Numbered from the stretch's first letter, positions 47,303 through 56,610 are shown. The stretch is 64,000 bases of DNA from Rhizobium sp. WSM4643 (GCF_025152745.1 NZ_CP104040.1:1-64000); one strand, 5' to 3'. Numbers and translations: made by a program. Notes: generated from the sequence alone by a model not told the origin.

Positions 47303-47938
47303 ATGACAAAAGATTGTCGCATTTCCACTTGCAAGACAGGCATGGCATTCATTGCCGGCGCATTTGCCCTTATTCTGACGGCCTCGGGCGCGGGTGCGCA
47401 GTCGACCACGATGTCGGGCATGAAGCTTTCCAACGACCAGCCGATCCAGATCGAAAGCGACAAGCTTGAGATCCATGACCAGGAACACACCGCGCTCTTC
47501 ACCGGCAAGGTCAAGGTCGTCCAGGGCACGACGACGATGCAGTCCGGCAAGATGACCGTCTATTACAAGGACAAGGCGGCAAAGCCGGCTGCTGACGGCG
47601 CGCAACCCGCCGCCCAGCCGGAGCAGTCGGCCTCGCTTGCATCGGGAAGTGCTGATATCGACAAGATCCTGGTGACGGACAAGGTCCTCTTGACCTCTGG
47701 CACGCAGACGGCGACCGCCGATGACGGCAATTTCGACATGGCCTCGCAGACATTCATCCTCACGGCAGATGAGGGGAACAAGGTTATTCTGTCGGACGGG
47801 CCGAACGTCTTCACCGGCTGCAAACTGACGGTTCACATGCAGACTGGCCAGGCGGAGCTTGAAAGCTGCGGCGGGCGTGTCCAGATTCAGCTCGATCCGA
47901 AATCGAAGCCGAATACACCGCAGCAGAAGCAGAACTGA
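47303..47938 (+). CDS. lptA: LPS transport periplasmic protein LptA
   Basis: 211 residues with a signal peptide (about 1-35, cleavage near GAGAQS) and an OstA/LptA domain (QPIQIESDKLEIHDQEHTA on). It bridges LptC to LptD across the periplasm. A Pro/Ala-rich insert (about residues 95-115) interrupts the repeat, typical of rhizobia. Starts 15 bases after lptC. Confidence 0.93.
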   Translation: MTKDCRISTCKTGMAFIAGAFALILTASGAGAQSTTMSGMKLSNDQPIQIESDKLEIHDQEHTALFTGKVKVVQGTTTMQSGKMTVYYKDKAAKPAADGAQPAAQPEQSASLASGSADIDKILVTDKVLLTSGTQTATADDGNFDMASQTFILTADEGNKVILSDGPNVFTGCKLTVHMQTGQAELESCGGRVQIQLDPKSKPNTPQQKQN

Positions 47939-47954
47939 GAAGCCGGCCTCCCAC

Positions 47955-48755
47955 GTGAAATTATCATCGCTATCCACCATGTTCGGCAAGCCCGGGCCAC
48001 AAGCTGCGGGTGCTGCCGACAAGAGCCGCTATCAGGGAACGCTGATCGCACGCGGTCTGACGAAGACCTATGCGACGCGGCGCGTCGTCAACGGCGTTTC
48101 GCTGGTGGTGCGCCGTGGCGAGGCCGTTGGCCTGCTCGGCCCGAACGGCGCCGGCAAGACCACCTGTTTTTATATGATCACCGGCCTTGTGCCGGTGGAT
48201 GAAGGCACAATCGAGATCGACGGCAACGACGTCACGACCATGCCGATGTACCGCCGGTCGCGCCTTGGCGTCGGTTACCTGCCGCAGGAAGCCTCGATCT
48301 TCCGCGGGCTGACGGTGGAACAGAATATCCGCGCCGTCCTCGAAGTGCATGTGAAGGACAAGGCCGAGCGCGAGCAGAAGCTGAACGAGCTGCTGGAGGA
48401 ATTCCATATCCAAAAGCTGCGCAAGAGTGCCGCCGTCGCCCTTTCCGGCGGTGAGCGCCGCCGCCTCGAAATCGCGCGTGCGCTAGCGACAGACCCGACT
48501 TTCATGTTGCTCGACGAGCCCTTCGCCGGCGTCGACCCGATCTCGGTCGCCGACATCCAGAATCTCGTTCACCACCTGACGGCGCGCGGCATCGGCGTTC
48601 TCATCACCGACCACAATGTGCGCGAGACGCTGGGTCTCATCGACCGCGCCTACATCATCCATGCCGGTGAGGTGCTGACCCATGGCCGGGCGAATGACAT
48701 CGTCAACAATCCGGAAGTGCGCCGGCTCTATCTCGGCGACAATTTCAGCCTCTGA
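47955..48755 (+). CDS. lptB: LPS export ABC transporter ATPase LptB
   Basis: 266-residue ABC ATPase powering LPS extraction. Walker A GPNGAGKTT, signature LSGGERRR, Walker B FMLLDEPFAGVDP and the switch His (TDHNV) are intact. The start is either a GTG at 47955 or an ATG at 47979; the GTG has a weak GAGAAG upstream, so it is chosen with limited certainty. Upstream of rpoN, as in most proteobacteria. Confidence 0.95.
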   Translation: MKLSSLSTMFGKPGPQAAGAADKSRYQGTLIARGLTKTYATRRVVNGVSLVVRRGEAVGLLGPNGAGKTTCFYMITGLVPVDEGTIEIDGNDVTTMPMYRRSRLGVGYLPQEASIFRGLTVEQNIRAVLEVHVKDKAEREQKLNELLEEFHIQKLRKSAAVALSGGERRRLEIARALATDPTFMLLDEPFAGVDPISVADIQNLVHHLTARGIGVLITDHNVRETLGLIDRAYIIHAGEVLTHGRANDIVNNPEVRRLYLGDNFSL

Positions 48756-48910
48756 TGCCGGGCCGCCCGCAGAAATTCACCTTGTCGGCATAGTTCCGCT
48801 TGACCAAATCCAATAAAAAAGCAATTTTTGGGCCAACTTGGATTTCCGTGGCCTGAAGCCTTGATCGGACGCGGATTCCCGGAGGAATTGAGGGGAGTTT
48901 CGCGTCCGTC

Positions 48911-50470
48911 ATGGCACTGTCCGCCAATCTTTTCCTGCGCCAGACCCAGTCCCTGGTGATGACACCGCAACTGATGCAATCCATCCAGTTGCTGCAGATG
49001 ACGCATTTTGAACTCACCCAGTTCATCGCCCAGGAAGTCGAAAAGAACCCGCTGCTCGAATTTCCGTCGAATGACGGCGAGGGGGGCGGCGAACGCGGCG
49101 AGGCCGAAGATAGCGAGTATGCTCATCAGCCGGAGGATGCCGGGTCGGATGACGGTTACGACAACCGGACCGAGGCGCTTTCCAGCGACTGGTATGACAA
49201 TGGCGGCAGCGCCAGCACGAGCCGGCTGAACGACGAACTCGACGCCAATTACACCAATGTCTTTCCTGATGACGGTGCCCCGCAGCGCCTCGATGCGCCG
49301 GAGCTCGTCAGCCAGTGGAAATCGATGCCGGGCAGCGGCGAGGGCGCCGATTACGATCTCGATGATTTCGTCGCCGGCCAGGTGTCGCTGCGTGATCATC
49401 TCGCCCAGCAGATCCCCTTCGTCCTGTCTGACGTGGCCGACCGGCTGATCGCGCAGAATTTCGTCGACCAGCTCGATGACTGCGGTTATCTGCAGGCCGA
49501 TATCGTCGAGGCGGGCGAGAGGCTAGGCACGAGTCCCGCACAGGCCGAGCGCGTGCTCGCCACCCTCCAGAGCCTTGATCCGCCGGGTGTTTTCGCCCGC
49601 AGCCTCGCCGAATGCCTGGCGATCCAGCTCAGGCAGAAGGACCGATATGACCCTGCCATGCAGGCTCTGGTCGAAAACCTCGAACTCCTGGCGCGGCGCG
49701 ATTTCGCCACGTTGAAGCGGCTCTGCGGCGTCGACGAGGAAGATCTTCTCGACATGCTCGGCGAGATCCGCCAGCTCAATCCCAAGCCCGGCAGCGGTTT
49801 CGAGGCGGGTGTTTCCGAAGCGATCATGCCGGATGTGGTCGTCAGAGCCTCTTCGGACGGCGGCTGGCTGGTCGAGCTCAATCCGGATACGCTGCCGCGC
49901 GTGCTGGTCAACCAGTCCTATTTTTCCCGGGTGACGAAGAACGGCGAGGATCACGCCTTCCTCTCCGATTGCCTGCAGAGCGCCAACTGGCTGACGCGCA
50001 GCCTCGACCAGCGGGCAAAAACCATCATGAAGGTGGCAAGTGAAATCGTCCGCCAGCAGGACGCCTTCCTGCTGCATGGCGTCGACTACCTGCGCCCGCT
50101 GAACCTGAAAACGGTCGCCGAGGCGATCAAGATGCATGAATCCACCGTCAGCCGCGTTACATCGAACAAATATATGCTGACGCCGCGCGGACTCTTCGAA
50201 CTCAAATATTTCTTCACCGTCTCGATCAGCGCCGTCGCGGGCGGTGACAGCCATTCGGCCGAGGCCGTGCGTCACAAGATCCGTGCGCTGATCCTGCAGG
50301 AGAGCCCGGAGGCGGTGCTTTCCGATGACGATATCGTCGAGATGCTGAAGAAGGGCGGCGTCGATCTTGCCCGCCGCACGGTTGCGAAATACCGGGAAGC
50401 GATGAACATCGCCTCTTCGGTGCAACGCCGCCGCGAGAAGCGGGCGCTCGCCAAGGTCGCCGGCTTCTAA
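48911..50470 (+). CDS. rpoN: RNA polymerase sigma-54 factor
   Basis: 519-residue sigma-54: glutamine-rich region I (LFLRQTQSLVMTPQLMQSI), acidic region II, a core-binding domain, a helix-turn-helix (ESTVSRVTSNKYMLTPRG) and the RpoN box ARRTVAKYRE (about 487-496). It serves nitrogen assimilation, C4-dicarboxylate transport and fixation genes. R. etli has a chromosomal rpoN1 in this setting and a plasmid rpoN2; this is the chromosomal type. No clear sigma-54 autoregulatory site is visible in the 155-base spacer upstream. Confidence 0.97.
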   Translation: MALSANLFLRQTQSLVMTPQLMQSIQLLQMTHFELTQFIAQEVEKNPLLEFPSNDGEGGGERGEAEDSEYAHQPEDAGSDDGYDNRTEALSSDWYDNGGSASTSRLNDELDANYTNVFPDDGAPQRLDAPELVSQWKSMPGSGEGADYDLDDFVAGQVSLRDHLAQQIPFVLSDVADRLIAQNFVDQLDDCGYLQADIVEAGERLGTSPAQAERVLATLQSLDPPGVFARSLAECLAIQLRQKDRYDPAMQALVENLELLARRDFATLKRLCGVDEEDLLDMLGEIRQLNPKPGSGFEAGVSEAIMPDVVVRASSDGGWLVELNPDTLPRVLVNQSYFSRVTKNGEDHAFLSDCLQSANWLTRSLDQRAKTIMKVASEIVRQQDAFLLHGVDYLRPLNLKTVAEAIKMHESTVSRVTSNKYMLTPRGLFELKYFFTVSISAVAGGDSHSAEAVRHKIRALILQESPEAVLSDDDIVEMLKKGGVDLARRTVAKYREAMNIASSVQRRREKRALAKVAGF

Positions 50471-50529
50471 TGCCGTCATGCTTCGACCTGGATCGAAGCA
50501 TCCCGCCCGCAAATCCCGTTATTCCTCTC

Positions 50530-50582
50530 CGGTGCCCTGCGACTTTTCAGACGCGCAACGGCGCTGTAACCTTTTGAATTTT
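50530..50582. repeat. Diverged copy of the ACAGCGCCGTGCG-class repeat
   Basis: GGTGCCCTGCGACTTTTCAG followed by ACGCGCAACGGCGCTGTAAC parallels the first palindrome of the element at 55428-55532 with several changes. It lies between rpoN and the EamA transporter gene, just before that gene's start. Confidence 0.6.
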
Positions 50583-50599
50583 CTTAAACGAAGATCGAA

Positions 50600-51523
50600 A
50601 TGCCGACGATGATGCCGCAAAATCCGAACCTTGCCAGAGAGCTTTTCCTGCTGCTGGTGCTGGCGACCCTCTGGGGTTCCTCCTATAGCTTCATCAAGAT
50701 CGGCGTCGAGACTATCCCGCCGATAACGTTGATCGCCGCCCGCACGCTGATTGCCGGCGGCATTCTGTTTGCCGTGCTGCGCCGCCGGCGTGTCCGCCTG
50801 CCGCGCGATGGTGCGACCTGGCGCCGGTTTTTCGTTCAGGCCTGTCTGAACAGCGTCGTCCCCTTCACGCTGATCGCCTGGGCAGAACAGTCCGTCGATG
50901 CCGGATTGGCGGTGATCCTGAATTCGGCAACGCCGATCTTCACCTTCCTGCTGACCGTGCTGATCACCGGCCATGAGCAGGTGACGCTGCGAAGGTTTTT
51001 CGGCGTCATCGCCGGGCTTGTCGGCATCTGCCTCGTCATCGGCGTCGAAGCGCTCGACGGTCTCGGCGAAAGCCTGATGGCGCAGCTTGCCATCATCCTG
51101 GCGACCATCTGTTATGCAGGTGCCGCGATTTTCAGCAAGAACTTCAAGGGGCTCGATCCCGCGGTGCCGGCGGCCGGCTCGTTGATTTCAGGCGCGGTCA
51201 TTCTCCTGCCTGTGAGCCTCGTCGCCGATCGGCCATGGGAACTCGACCCGTCGGCGGCATCGATGCTGGCGCTGCTTGCCCTCTCCGCCTTTTCGACGGC
51301 CCTTGCCTTCACGATCTATTTCCGTCTCGTCCAGACGCTGGGTTCGGTCGGTACCACCTCGCAAGCCTATCTCAGAGTGCCGATCGGTGTTGCAATCGGC
51401 ATCGTTTTCCTCGGCGAAAGGCTGAGCCAGACGGCCTGGATCGGACTCGTCTGCGTCATATCAGGTGTCGCAGCCATGACGATCCCCGCGAGGACGAGCG
51501 CAACGCAAGCGCGAGGCGCATAA
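50600..51523 (+). CDS. EamA/DMT-family transporter
   Basis: 307-residue inner-membrane protein with about ten helices in two EamA repeats (TLWGSSYSFIKIGVETIPP in the first, TALAFTIYFRLVQTLG in the second). The family exports amino acids and metabolites; substrate unknown. It separates rpoN from hpf, which are adjacent in most relatives, and is preceded by a repeat copy, so it is probably a later insertion with its own promoter. Confidence 0.88.
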   Translation: MPTMMPQNPNLARELFLLLVLATLWGSSYSFIKIGVETIPPITLIAARTLIAGGILFAVLRRRRVRLPRDGATWRRFFVQACLNSVVPFTLIAWAEQSVDAGLAVILNSATPIFTFLLTVLITGHEQVTLRRFFGVIAGLVGICLVIGVEALDGLGESLMAQLAIILATICYAGAAIFSKNFKGLDPAVPAAGSLISGAVILLPVSLVADRPWELDPSAASMLALLALSAFSTALAFTIYFRLVQTLGSVGTTSQAYLRVPIGVAIGIVFLGERLSQTAWIGLVCVISGVAAMTIPARTSATQARGA

Positions 51524-51616
51524 AGTGGATGGGGTGGCAATCGGCGGCATAACTTTGCCAAGCAAGGTATCGACTACACGTTACCCGGGCGTCGGCGATG
51601 GTGATTCTCCACCCTA

Positions 51617-51645
51617 TTGACTTTTCGGTAGCCTCTGGCTAGAAG
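51617..51645 (+). promoter_or_regulatory. Candidate housekeeping promoter for hpf-ptsN
   Basis: TTGACT (51617-51622), 17 bases, TAGAAG (51640-51645). The predicted leader is about 165 bases and contains a perfect 7-bp hairpin with a CGAA tetraloop (51658-51675). The 293-base spacer otherwise shows no gene. Confidence 0.4.
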
Positions 51646-51816
51646 CCCGCCGCAATCGATGCCGCGAACGGCATCTGGAGTTATCCCCAGCATCAGAAGG
51701 GTACCAAGGACCCGCGGGCCTAAGCCGATCTTGCTTGAGATTGTGCGAAGTGCTTGGATGAACCTGAGGCTTGGCGTAAACTGATACCCGCAAACGACCA
51801 TAAGAAGGGAAACTCC

Positions 51817-52392
51817 ATGAGTGTGCGTGTATCCGGGAAACATATGGAAATTGGTGAATCCTTCCGTCAAAAGATCGAGGACCAAATTGGTATGGCCATC
51901 ACGAAATACTTCGACGGGGGATATTCCGGCCAGGTGACCGTGGAAAAGGCGAGTTCTCGTTACTCGGCGGACTGCAAGCTGCATCTCGACAGCGGGGTGG
52001 TACTGCATGCGGCCGGCGAGGCGACCGACCCGCAGTTGGCTTTCGACGCCGCCTCCCAGCGGATCGAAAAACGGCTGCGGCGTTACAAGCGCAAACTGAA
52101 GGACCATCACGCCGGAAACCATCTGAATGGTTTTGCAGAGGTCTCCTACACGGTTATGGATTCCGTTCCTGATCACGATGATGAAATCGCCGACGATTTC
52201 GCTCCGGCGATCGTCGCTGAAAGCACGAAGCAGCTGAAGACCATGTCGGTCGCCACCGCCGTGATGGCGCTCGACATGACCGACGAGCCGCTTCTCCTGT
52301 TCCGCAGCCCCGGCAAGGAACATCTGAACATCGTTTACCGTCGGCACGACGGAAATATTGGCTGGATCGATTCAGCCAGTATCAAAGGCTGA
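51817..52392 (+). CDS. hpf: Ribosome hibernation promoting factor, long form
   Basis: 191-residue protein: an N-terminal S30AE/YfiA domain (MSVRVSGKHMEIGESFRQKI) and a C-terminal dimerisation domain (DEPLLLFRSPGKEHLNIVYRR). The long form joins 70S ribosomes into 100S dimers in stationary phase. The frame opens at 51754; the ATG at 51817 after AAGGGAAAC gives the family start, and its 191 codons fit the open reading frame described between R. etli rpoN1 and ptsN. ptsN follows after 70 bases. Confidence 0.94.
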   Translation: MSVRVSGKHMEIGESFRQKIEDQIGMAITKYFDGGYSGQVTVEKASSRYSADCKLHLDSGVVLHAAGEATDPQLAFDAASQRIEKRLRRYKRKLKDHHAGNHLNGFAEVSYTVMDSVPDHDDEIADDFAPAIVAESTKQLKTMSVATAVMALDMTDEPLLLFRSPGKEHLNIVYRRHDGNIGWIDSASIKG

Positions 52393-52462
52393 GATCGGCG
52401 TGGTGAGCGGCGGTGTTGCCGCCGCTCCTTGCATTTGATTCCGGCGACAGAAGGAAAAAGAA

Positions 52463-52927
52463 ATGGCATTGGCAGATTTGCTCCATCAGGATGCGATCAT
52501 TCCCGCCCTCAGAGTAAATTCCAAGAAACAGTTGCTTCAGGAATTGGCTGCAAGAGCCGCCAGGATCACCGGGCTTTCCGAACGGGAGATCTTCGACGTT
52601 ATCCTGCAGCGCGAACGCCTGGGCTCGACCGGCGTCGGCAACGGCATCGCCATTCCCCACGGCAAGCTGGGAAACATCCATTCGATCGTCGGTATCTTCG
52701 CCCGACTGGAGCAGCCGGTCGATTTCGAGGCGCTGGATGACCAGCCGGTCGATCTCGTGTTCCTGCTGCTTGCGCCGGAGGGCGCGGGTGCCGATCATCT
52801 CAAGGCTCTGTCGCGGATCGCCCGCGTGCTGCGCGATCACGATCTGGTCGCCAAGCTGCGCGCCACCGATTCCTCCCAGGCGATCTATGCCTTCCTCAAC
52901 GAAGAGCAGGCGTCGAACGCTGCCTGA
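52463..52927 (+). CDS. ptsN: PTS IIA-like nitrogen-regulatory protein (EIIA-Ntr)
   Basis: 154-residue EIIA domain with phospho-acceptor His66 in GIAIPHGKL. It ends the PtsP-PtsO-PtsN phosphorelay that links nitrogen and potassium status to transporters and regulators in rhizobia. Grouping with rpoN and hpf is ancient. A long inverted repeat ends the unit. Confidence 0.96.
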   Translation: MALADLLHQDAIIPALRVNSKKQLLQELAARAARITGLSEREIFDVILQRERLGSTGVGNGIAIPHGKLGNIHSIVGIFARLEQPVDFEALDDQPVDLVFLLLAPEGAGADHLKALSRIARVLRDHDLVAKLRATDSSQAIYAFLNEEQASNAA

Positions 52928-52958
52928 CGCACGCCGCGCGATAACGCATCTATTCTCG

Positions 52959-52998
52959 AATGTAAAAAGCGCCTGATCTCTCAGGCGCTTTTTACATT
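52959..52998. terminator. Bidirectional terminator between ptsN and the chemoreceptor gene
   Basis: Perfect 18-bp inverted repeat (52959-52976 with 52981-52998) around TCTC, with an A run on the left arm and a T run on the right. It can end both the ptsN (+) and chemoreceptor (-) transcripts. Confidence 0.92.
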
Positions 52999-53014
52999 AT
53001 GAGGGGTTGGACGA

Positions 53015-55348
53015 TCAGAACTCTTCCCAGCTGTCTTGCGCCACGGCCGCGGACCCGCGCGACGGAACAACGGAGCGACGGACCGCCGGGGAGCGAGGCG
53101 AAGGGGCCGCGGCTGCCGGCGCCCGCATCTTTTGTGCGACCGAGGCAAGCGCTGCGGCGTTCCTCGAACCTGAGACATTGAAGCGGGTGGCGAGCTGCTT
53201 CAGCGTCTGTGCCTCGTCGTTGAGTGCGACGCTCGCAGCAGTCGCTTCCTCCACCATCGCCGCGTTCTGCTGCGTTACCTGGTCCATCTGGTTCATGGCC
53301 TGGTTGATTTCCTTCAAGCCGACAGCCTGTTCGCTGGCCGATGCCGAGATCTGCCGGATGAGGTCGTTGATGCCCATCACCTGTTCGGCGATCTTGTGCA
53401 GCGTGCCGCCGGCGCGCCCGACGAGATCGACGCCTTCCTTGACCTGGACGGCCGAGGTGTTGATCAGCGTCTTGATTTCCTTGGCGGCATTGGCCGAACG
53501 CTGCGCGAGTTCACGCACCTCCTGGGCGACGACGGCAAAACCCTTGCCGGCTTCCCCGGCACGCGCCGCCTCGACACCCGCATTCAGGGCGAGCAGATTG
53601 GTCTGGAAGGCGATCTCGTCGATGACGCCGATGATCCGCGAAACCTCCGTCGAAGATTGTTCGATCCCTCGCATCGAGGCAATCGCCTTCTGCACCACTT
53701 CGCCGGACTTTTCCGCATCCTGGCAGGCGAGGTTGACGTTGTCGGCTGCCGTACGCGCATTCTCGGCGCTGGAATCGACCTGCGCGGTGAGCTCGTTGAG
53801 CGCCGCCGCCGTCTCCTCCAGACTTGCTGCCTGCTGCTCGGTGCGCTTGGCGAGGTCGGAAGCGCTGTTACTGATTTCGCCGGTGCCGGAGCCGATGTTG
53901 GCGACGCTGAGGTTCATCGTGTTGATCGTCTCTTCGAGGCTCGCAAGGGCGGCGTTGAAATCCTGTTTCAGCTTGCCGTATTCGCCGGGGAATTCGTCGG
54001 TGATGCGGTGACTGAGATTGCCCTGCGACAGCGCGGAAAGGCCGGCGCCAACGATCGAGACGATATGGCGCTGCAGCGACACCGATTCCTGGCGTTCCGA
54101 TTCCGAGCGGCTGCGCTCGGTCTCGGCGGCCTGCCGCTGGTCGGCGGCCTCGTCTTCGAGGCGGCGGCTGTCGGCGAGCGTGAAGCGGAAGCCTTCCAGC
54201 GCCTTGGCGACCGAACCGACTTCGTCGCTGCGGTCTTGGGCGGCGATTGGTTCGCCATATTGGCCGTCGCTCAGTGCCTTGACGCTGGCGACGAGGCCGC
54301 CGAGCGGCCGCTGCACGAAAGAGCGGACCGCGAAATAGAGCGCCAGCATGACGGCGCCAAGCACGATCAGCCCGTTGATGATCATCACGTAGGTCTGGTC
54401 TCGCACCGGCGCGTTGATTGCCGTGTGCGGCACGTCGACGAGCACGACCCAGGTGGCGTTGACGCCGGGGACCGCGAACGGATAGACGACACGATCGAAG
54501 GGATCGAGGCCGTCATAGGTGACGTTCCTGACGAGACCGGGCTGCTTGCTCGACAGCGCCGTCTTGACGATGTCGGTGCCCTCGCCGTCGTATTCCTTGG
54601 TCATCAGGTCGGGGATCGGCGCGACGATCCAGTTGCCGGCCTGCGACAGCAGCGTGACGCGGCCCGAACCGAAAGGATGCAGCGCCTGCAGCTTGTCGGT
54701 CAGCGACTTCAGCGAAATATCGACACCGCCGACGCCGATCATCTTGCCGCCAGACATGACCGGATAGGCAATCGAGGTCAGCAGCGTCGGCACGTCCGTT
54801 CCCTCGGCCATATAGGGCGTCGTGATCGCGCCCTTGCCGCTGTCGGCGGCGAGCTTCCACCATGCGGCGGTATAATCATTGTCGAAGGTCGAATATTGGA
54901 TGCCGCCGTCCTTGGTCTTCGACCAGTATGGCGTGAAGGCGCCGTTCTTGTTGGTGCCTTCGTCATTGTTGTTGGCGACCTCAGTGGTCTTGCCGTCAAG
55001 CGCGCCGAGTTGTTCGCAGAACCAGCTGCCGAAGGCGAAGGTGTTCTGCTCGAGATTGGCTTTCAGTACGTTGATCATGCCCTTGCGGTCGAGCGACTTG
55101 CCTTCATGGCCGCGGCCGATGACGCCCGACATGGTGCGAGCGGCGCTGGCGAGTTCGCCGACATTGGCGGCGATTTCATTGGCGATCGATTTCGCTTCGA
55201 GGTTGGCCTGATCCATCGTCAGCGTCTGGACGCGATCCCGGGTCTGGCCGATGAGGAAAAAATTCGAAACGATGAGAACAAGCGCGATGGCGATGCCGGT
55301 GATGACGATGAGTTTCGCGGCAAGCGATTTCATGCGAAAAATGAACAT
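53015..55348 (-). CDS. Methyl-accepting chemotaxis protein with Cache-type sensor
   Basis: 777-residue membrane chemoreceptor. Order: first membrane helix (about 12-32), a large periplasmic Cache-like sensor (about 35-320), a second helix (LIVLGAVMLALYFAV), HAMP, a second HAMP-like segment and the signalling hairpin with [31 protein letters not shown] in pieces over 610-645. It ends DSWEEF, resembling the C-terminal pentapeptide that tethers CheR/CheB. The frame opens at 55498; MFIFRMKSLAAKL at 55348 after GAGGA is preferred. Ligand unknown. Confidence 0.9.
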   Translation of the reverse strand: MFIFRMKSLAAKLIVITGIAIALVLIVSNFFLIGQTRDRVQTLTMDQANLEAKSIANEIAANVGELASAARTMSGVIGRGHEGKSLDRKGMINVLKANLEQNTFAFGSWFCEQLGALDGKTTEVANNNDEGTNKNGAFTPYWSKTKDGGIQYSTFDNDYTAAWWKLAADSGKGAITTPYMAEGTDVPTLLTSIAYPVMSGGKMIGVGGVDISLKSLTDKLQALHPFGSGRVTLLSQAGNWIVAPIPDLMTKEYDGEGTDIVKTALSSKQPGLVRNVTYDGLDPFDRVVYPFAVPGVNATWVVLVDVPHTAINAPVRDQTYVMIINGLIVLGAVMLALYFAVRSFVQRPLGGLVASVKALSDGQYGEPIAAQDRSDEVGSVAKALEGFRFTLADSRRLEDEAADQRQAAETERSRSESERQESVSLQRHIVSIVGAGLSALSQGNLSHRITDEFPGEYGKLKQDFNAALASLEETINTMNLSVANIGSGTGEISNSASDLAKRTEQQAASLEETAAALNELTAQVDSSAENARTAADNVNLACQDAEKSGEVVQKAIASMRGIEQSSTEVSRIIGVIDEIAFQTNLLALNAGVEAARAGEAGKGFAVVAQEVRELAQRSANAAKEIKTLINTSAVQVKEGVDLVGRAGGTLHKIAEQVMGINDLIRQISASASEQAVGLKEINQAMNQMDQVTQQNAAMVEEATAASVALNDEAQTLKQLATRFNVSGSRNAAALASVAQKMRAPAAAAPSPRSPAVRRSVVPSRGSAAVAQDSWEEF

Positions 55349-55427
55349 GGGGTCCTCGGGCAAGGATGCGCCGAACGGGCATTCTCCGGCGCAGGAGCGA
55401 AGGCTCGCCCCATCATGGGGCAGCCGC

Positions 55428-55532
55428 CTACAGCGCCGTGCGTCTTTTCGAGACGCGCAAAGGACGCTGTAGCACTTTGAATGGCTGCATAATTTCATCC
55501 TTAAATCGATTCCGATTTAAGGAATTATGCAG
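55428..55532. repeat. Complete two-palindrome spacer repeat (ACAGCGCCGTGCG class)
   Basis: First palindrome CTACAGCG...CGCTGTAG (55428-55472) with an inner GCGTC/GACGC arm; second palindrome CTGCATAATT...AATTATGCAG (55484-55532) with inner CCTTAAATCG/CGATTTAAGG arms. The fullest copy in the window; shortened copies lie at 42698 and 50530. It is 80 bases upstream of the chemoreceptor start. Confidence 0.85.
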
Positions 55533-55631
55533 TCGACAGCTGGATTCCAAAAGCGCAGGGAACCGGCGGCCACGAGGAACATCGCCGGAAATCTCTTAAA
55601 TTTGAATGAAACTCGATCGGTCGAGACAAGG

Positions 55632-55678
55632 AAAACCGCCGGAACGCCCTGAATTACAGGGCGTTTCGCCGGCGGTTT
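55632..55678 (-). terminator. Terminator after rbsK
   Basis: A nested inverted repeat (AAACCGCCGG outer arm, AACGCCCTG inner arm, loop AATTA) lies 16 bases after the rbsK stop; on the minus strand it is followed by TTTTCC. A stable hairpin supports termination. Confidence 0.75.
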
Positions 55679-55693
55679 CGCAAAGAGACGCCC

Positions 55694-56593
55694 CTATATC
55701 CTGTCAGCGACTTCCTCGCTCAAGGGGATCGAAGGTTGCGCCCCGGCCTTGAGGCATGCGAGCGAACCGGCAACCGCCGCACGACGCAGCGCCGAGACAA
55801 AATCGAGGCCTTCGTCGAGGCTGGCAGCGAAATAGCCGCAGAATGTGTCTCCGGCGCCGACCGTATCGACAGGTTCGATCTTGAGACCCTGCGCTCGTGA
55901 AATCGCCCCGTCGCGGATGGCGATGACCCCGTCGGCACCGAGCGTCACGATCAGCGTCTGGCCCGTCTCCGCATGCAGGCGCGCAAGGGCTGCCTCGCGT
56001 GCTTGGGCGTCCATGCCCTCCTGTCCGGCAAGCCGCTCGAACTCGGTTTCGTTGGCAATGACGATATCGGCAAGTCGGCCGAGACGCGGCGCATCGGGGA
56101 TCAGCGGCGCGAGGTTGAGGATGCTGGTGACGCCCTTGGCGCGGGCGGCCGACAGCGCACGTTCGACGGCAGCAGCTGGCACTTCGAGCTGCAGCATCAG
56201 GATATCGCCTTCGTTCATGCGGCCGATCGCCGTCTCGGCATCGGCAGGCGTGACCTGGCCATTGGCGCCGGGAACGACGGCAATCATGTTCTCGCCGTCG
56301 CCGCCGACAAGGATCAGCGCCGTGCCTGTCGGACCGTCGACATGGTTGATGAGGGAAAGGTCGGTGCCTGCATCATCGAGCAGGGCCAGCGCCTCCGCAG
56401 CGAAAGCATCCTTGCCGACGGCGCCGGCCATATGCACGTAGCGGCCGGCGCGCCGCGCTGCCAGCGCCTGGTTGGCGCCCTTGCCGCCGGCGGCCGTCGC
56501 AAAGCCGTTGCCGGCCACCGTCTCACCGGGCTTCGGCAGGCGCTCGGTCGTGGCGATGAGATCCATGTTGATGGACCCGAAAACTGTGATCAT
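55694..56593 (-). CDS. rbsK: Ribokinase
   Basis: 299-residue PfkB-family sugar kinase phosphorylating ribose at O5. Motifs: N-terminal GSINMDL, GGKGANQALAA, the C-terminal anion hole and catalytic base DTVGAGDTFCGYF. The frame opens at 56656; MITVFGSINMDL at 56593 is preferred. No ribose transporter genes are adjacent. A repeat copy lies just upstream. Confidence 0.92.
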   Translation of the reverse strand: MITVFGSINMDLIATTERLPKPGETVAGNGFATAAGGKGANQALAARRAGRYVHMAGAVGKDAFAAEALALLDDAGTDLSLINHVDGPTGTALILVGGDGENMIAVVPGANGQVTPADAETAIGRMNEGDILMLQLEVPAAAVERALSAARAKGVTSILNLAPLIPDAPRLGRLADIVIANETEFERLAGQEGMDAQAREAALARLHAETGQTLIVTLGADGVIAIRDGAISRAQGLKIEPVDTVGAGDTFCGYFAASLDEGLDFVSALRRAAVAGSLACLKAGAQPSIPLSEEVADRI

Positions 56594-56610
56594 GAATGTG
56601 TCCCGTCTTC

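Noticed and set aside
51540..51570. Sigma-54-like promoter upstream of hpf
   Set aside because: A GG...GC pair is present but the spacing is off by one and the flanking consensus is poor.
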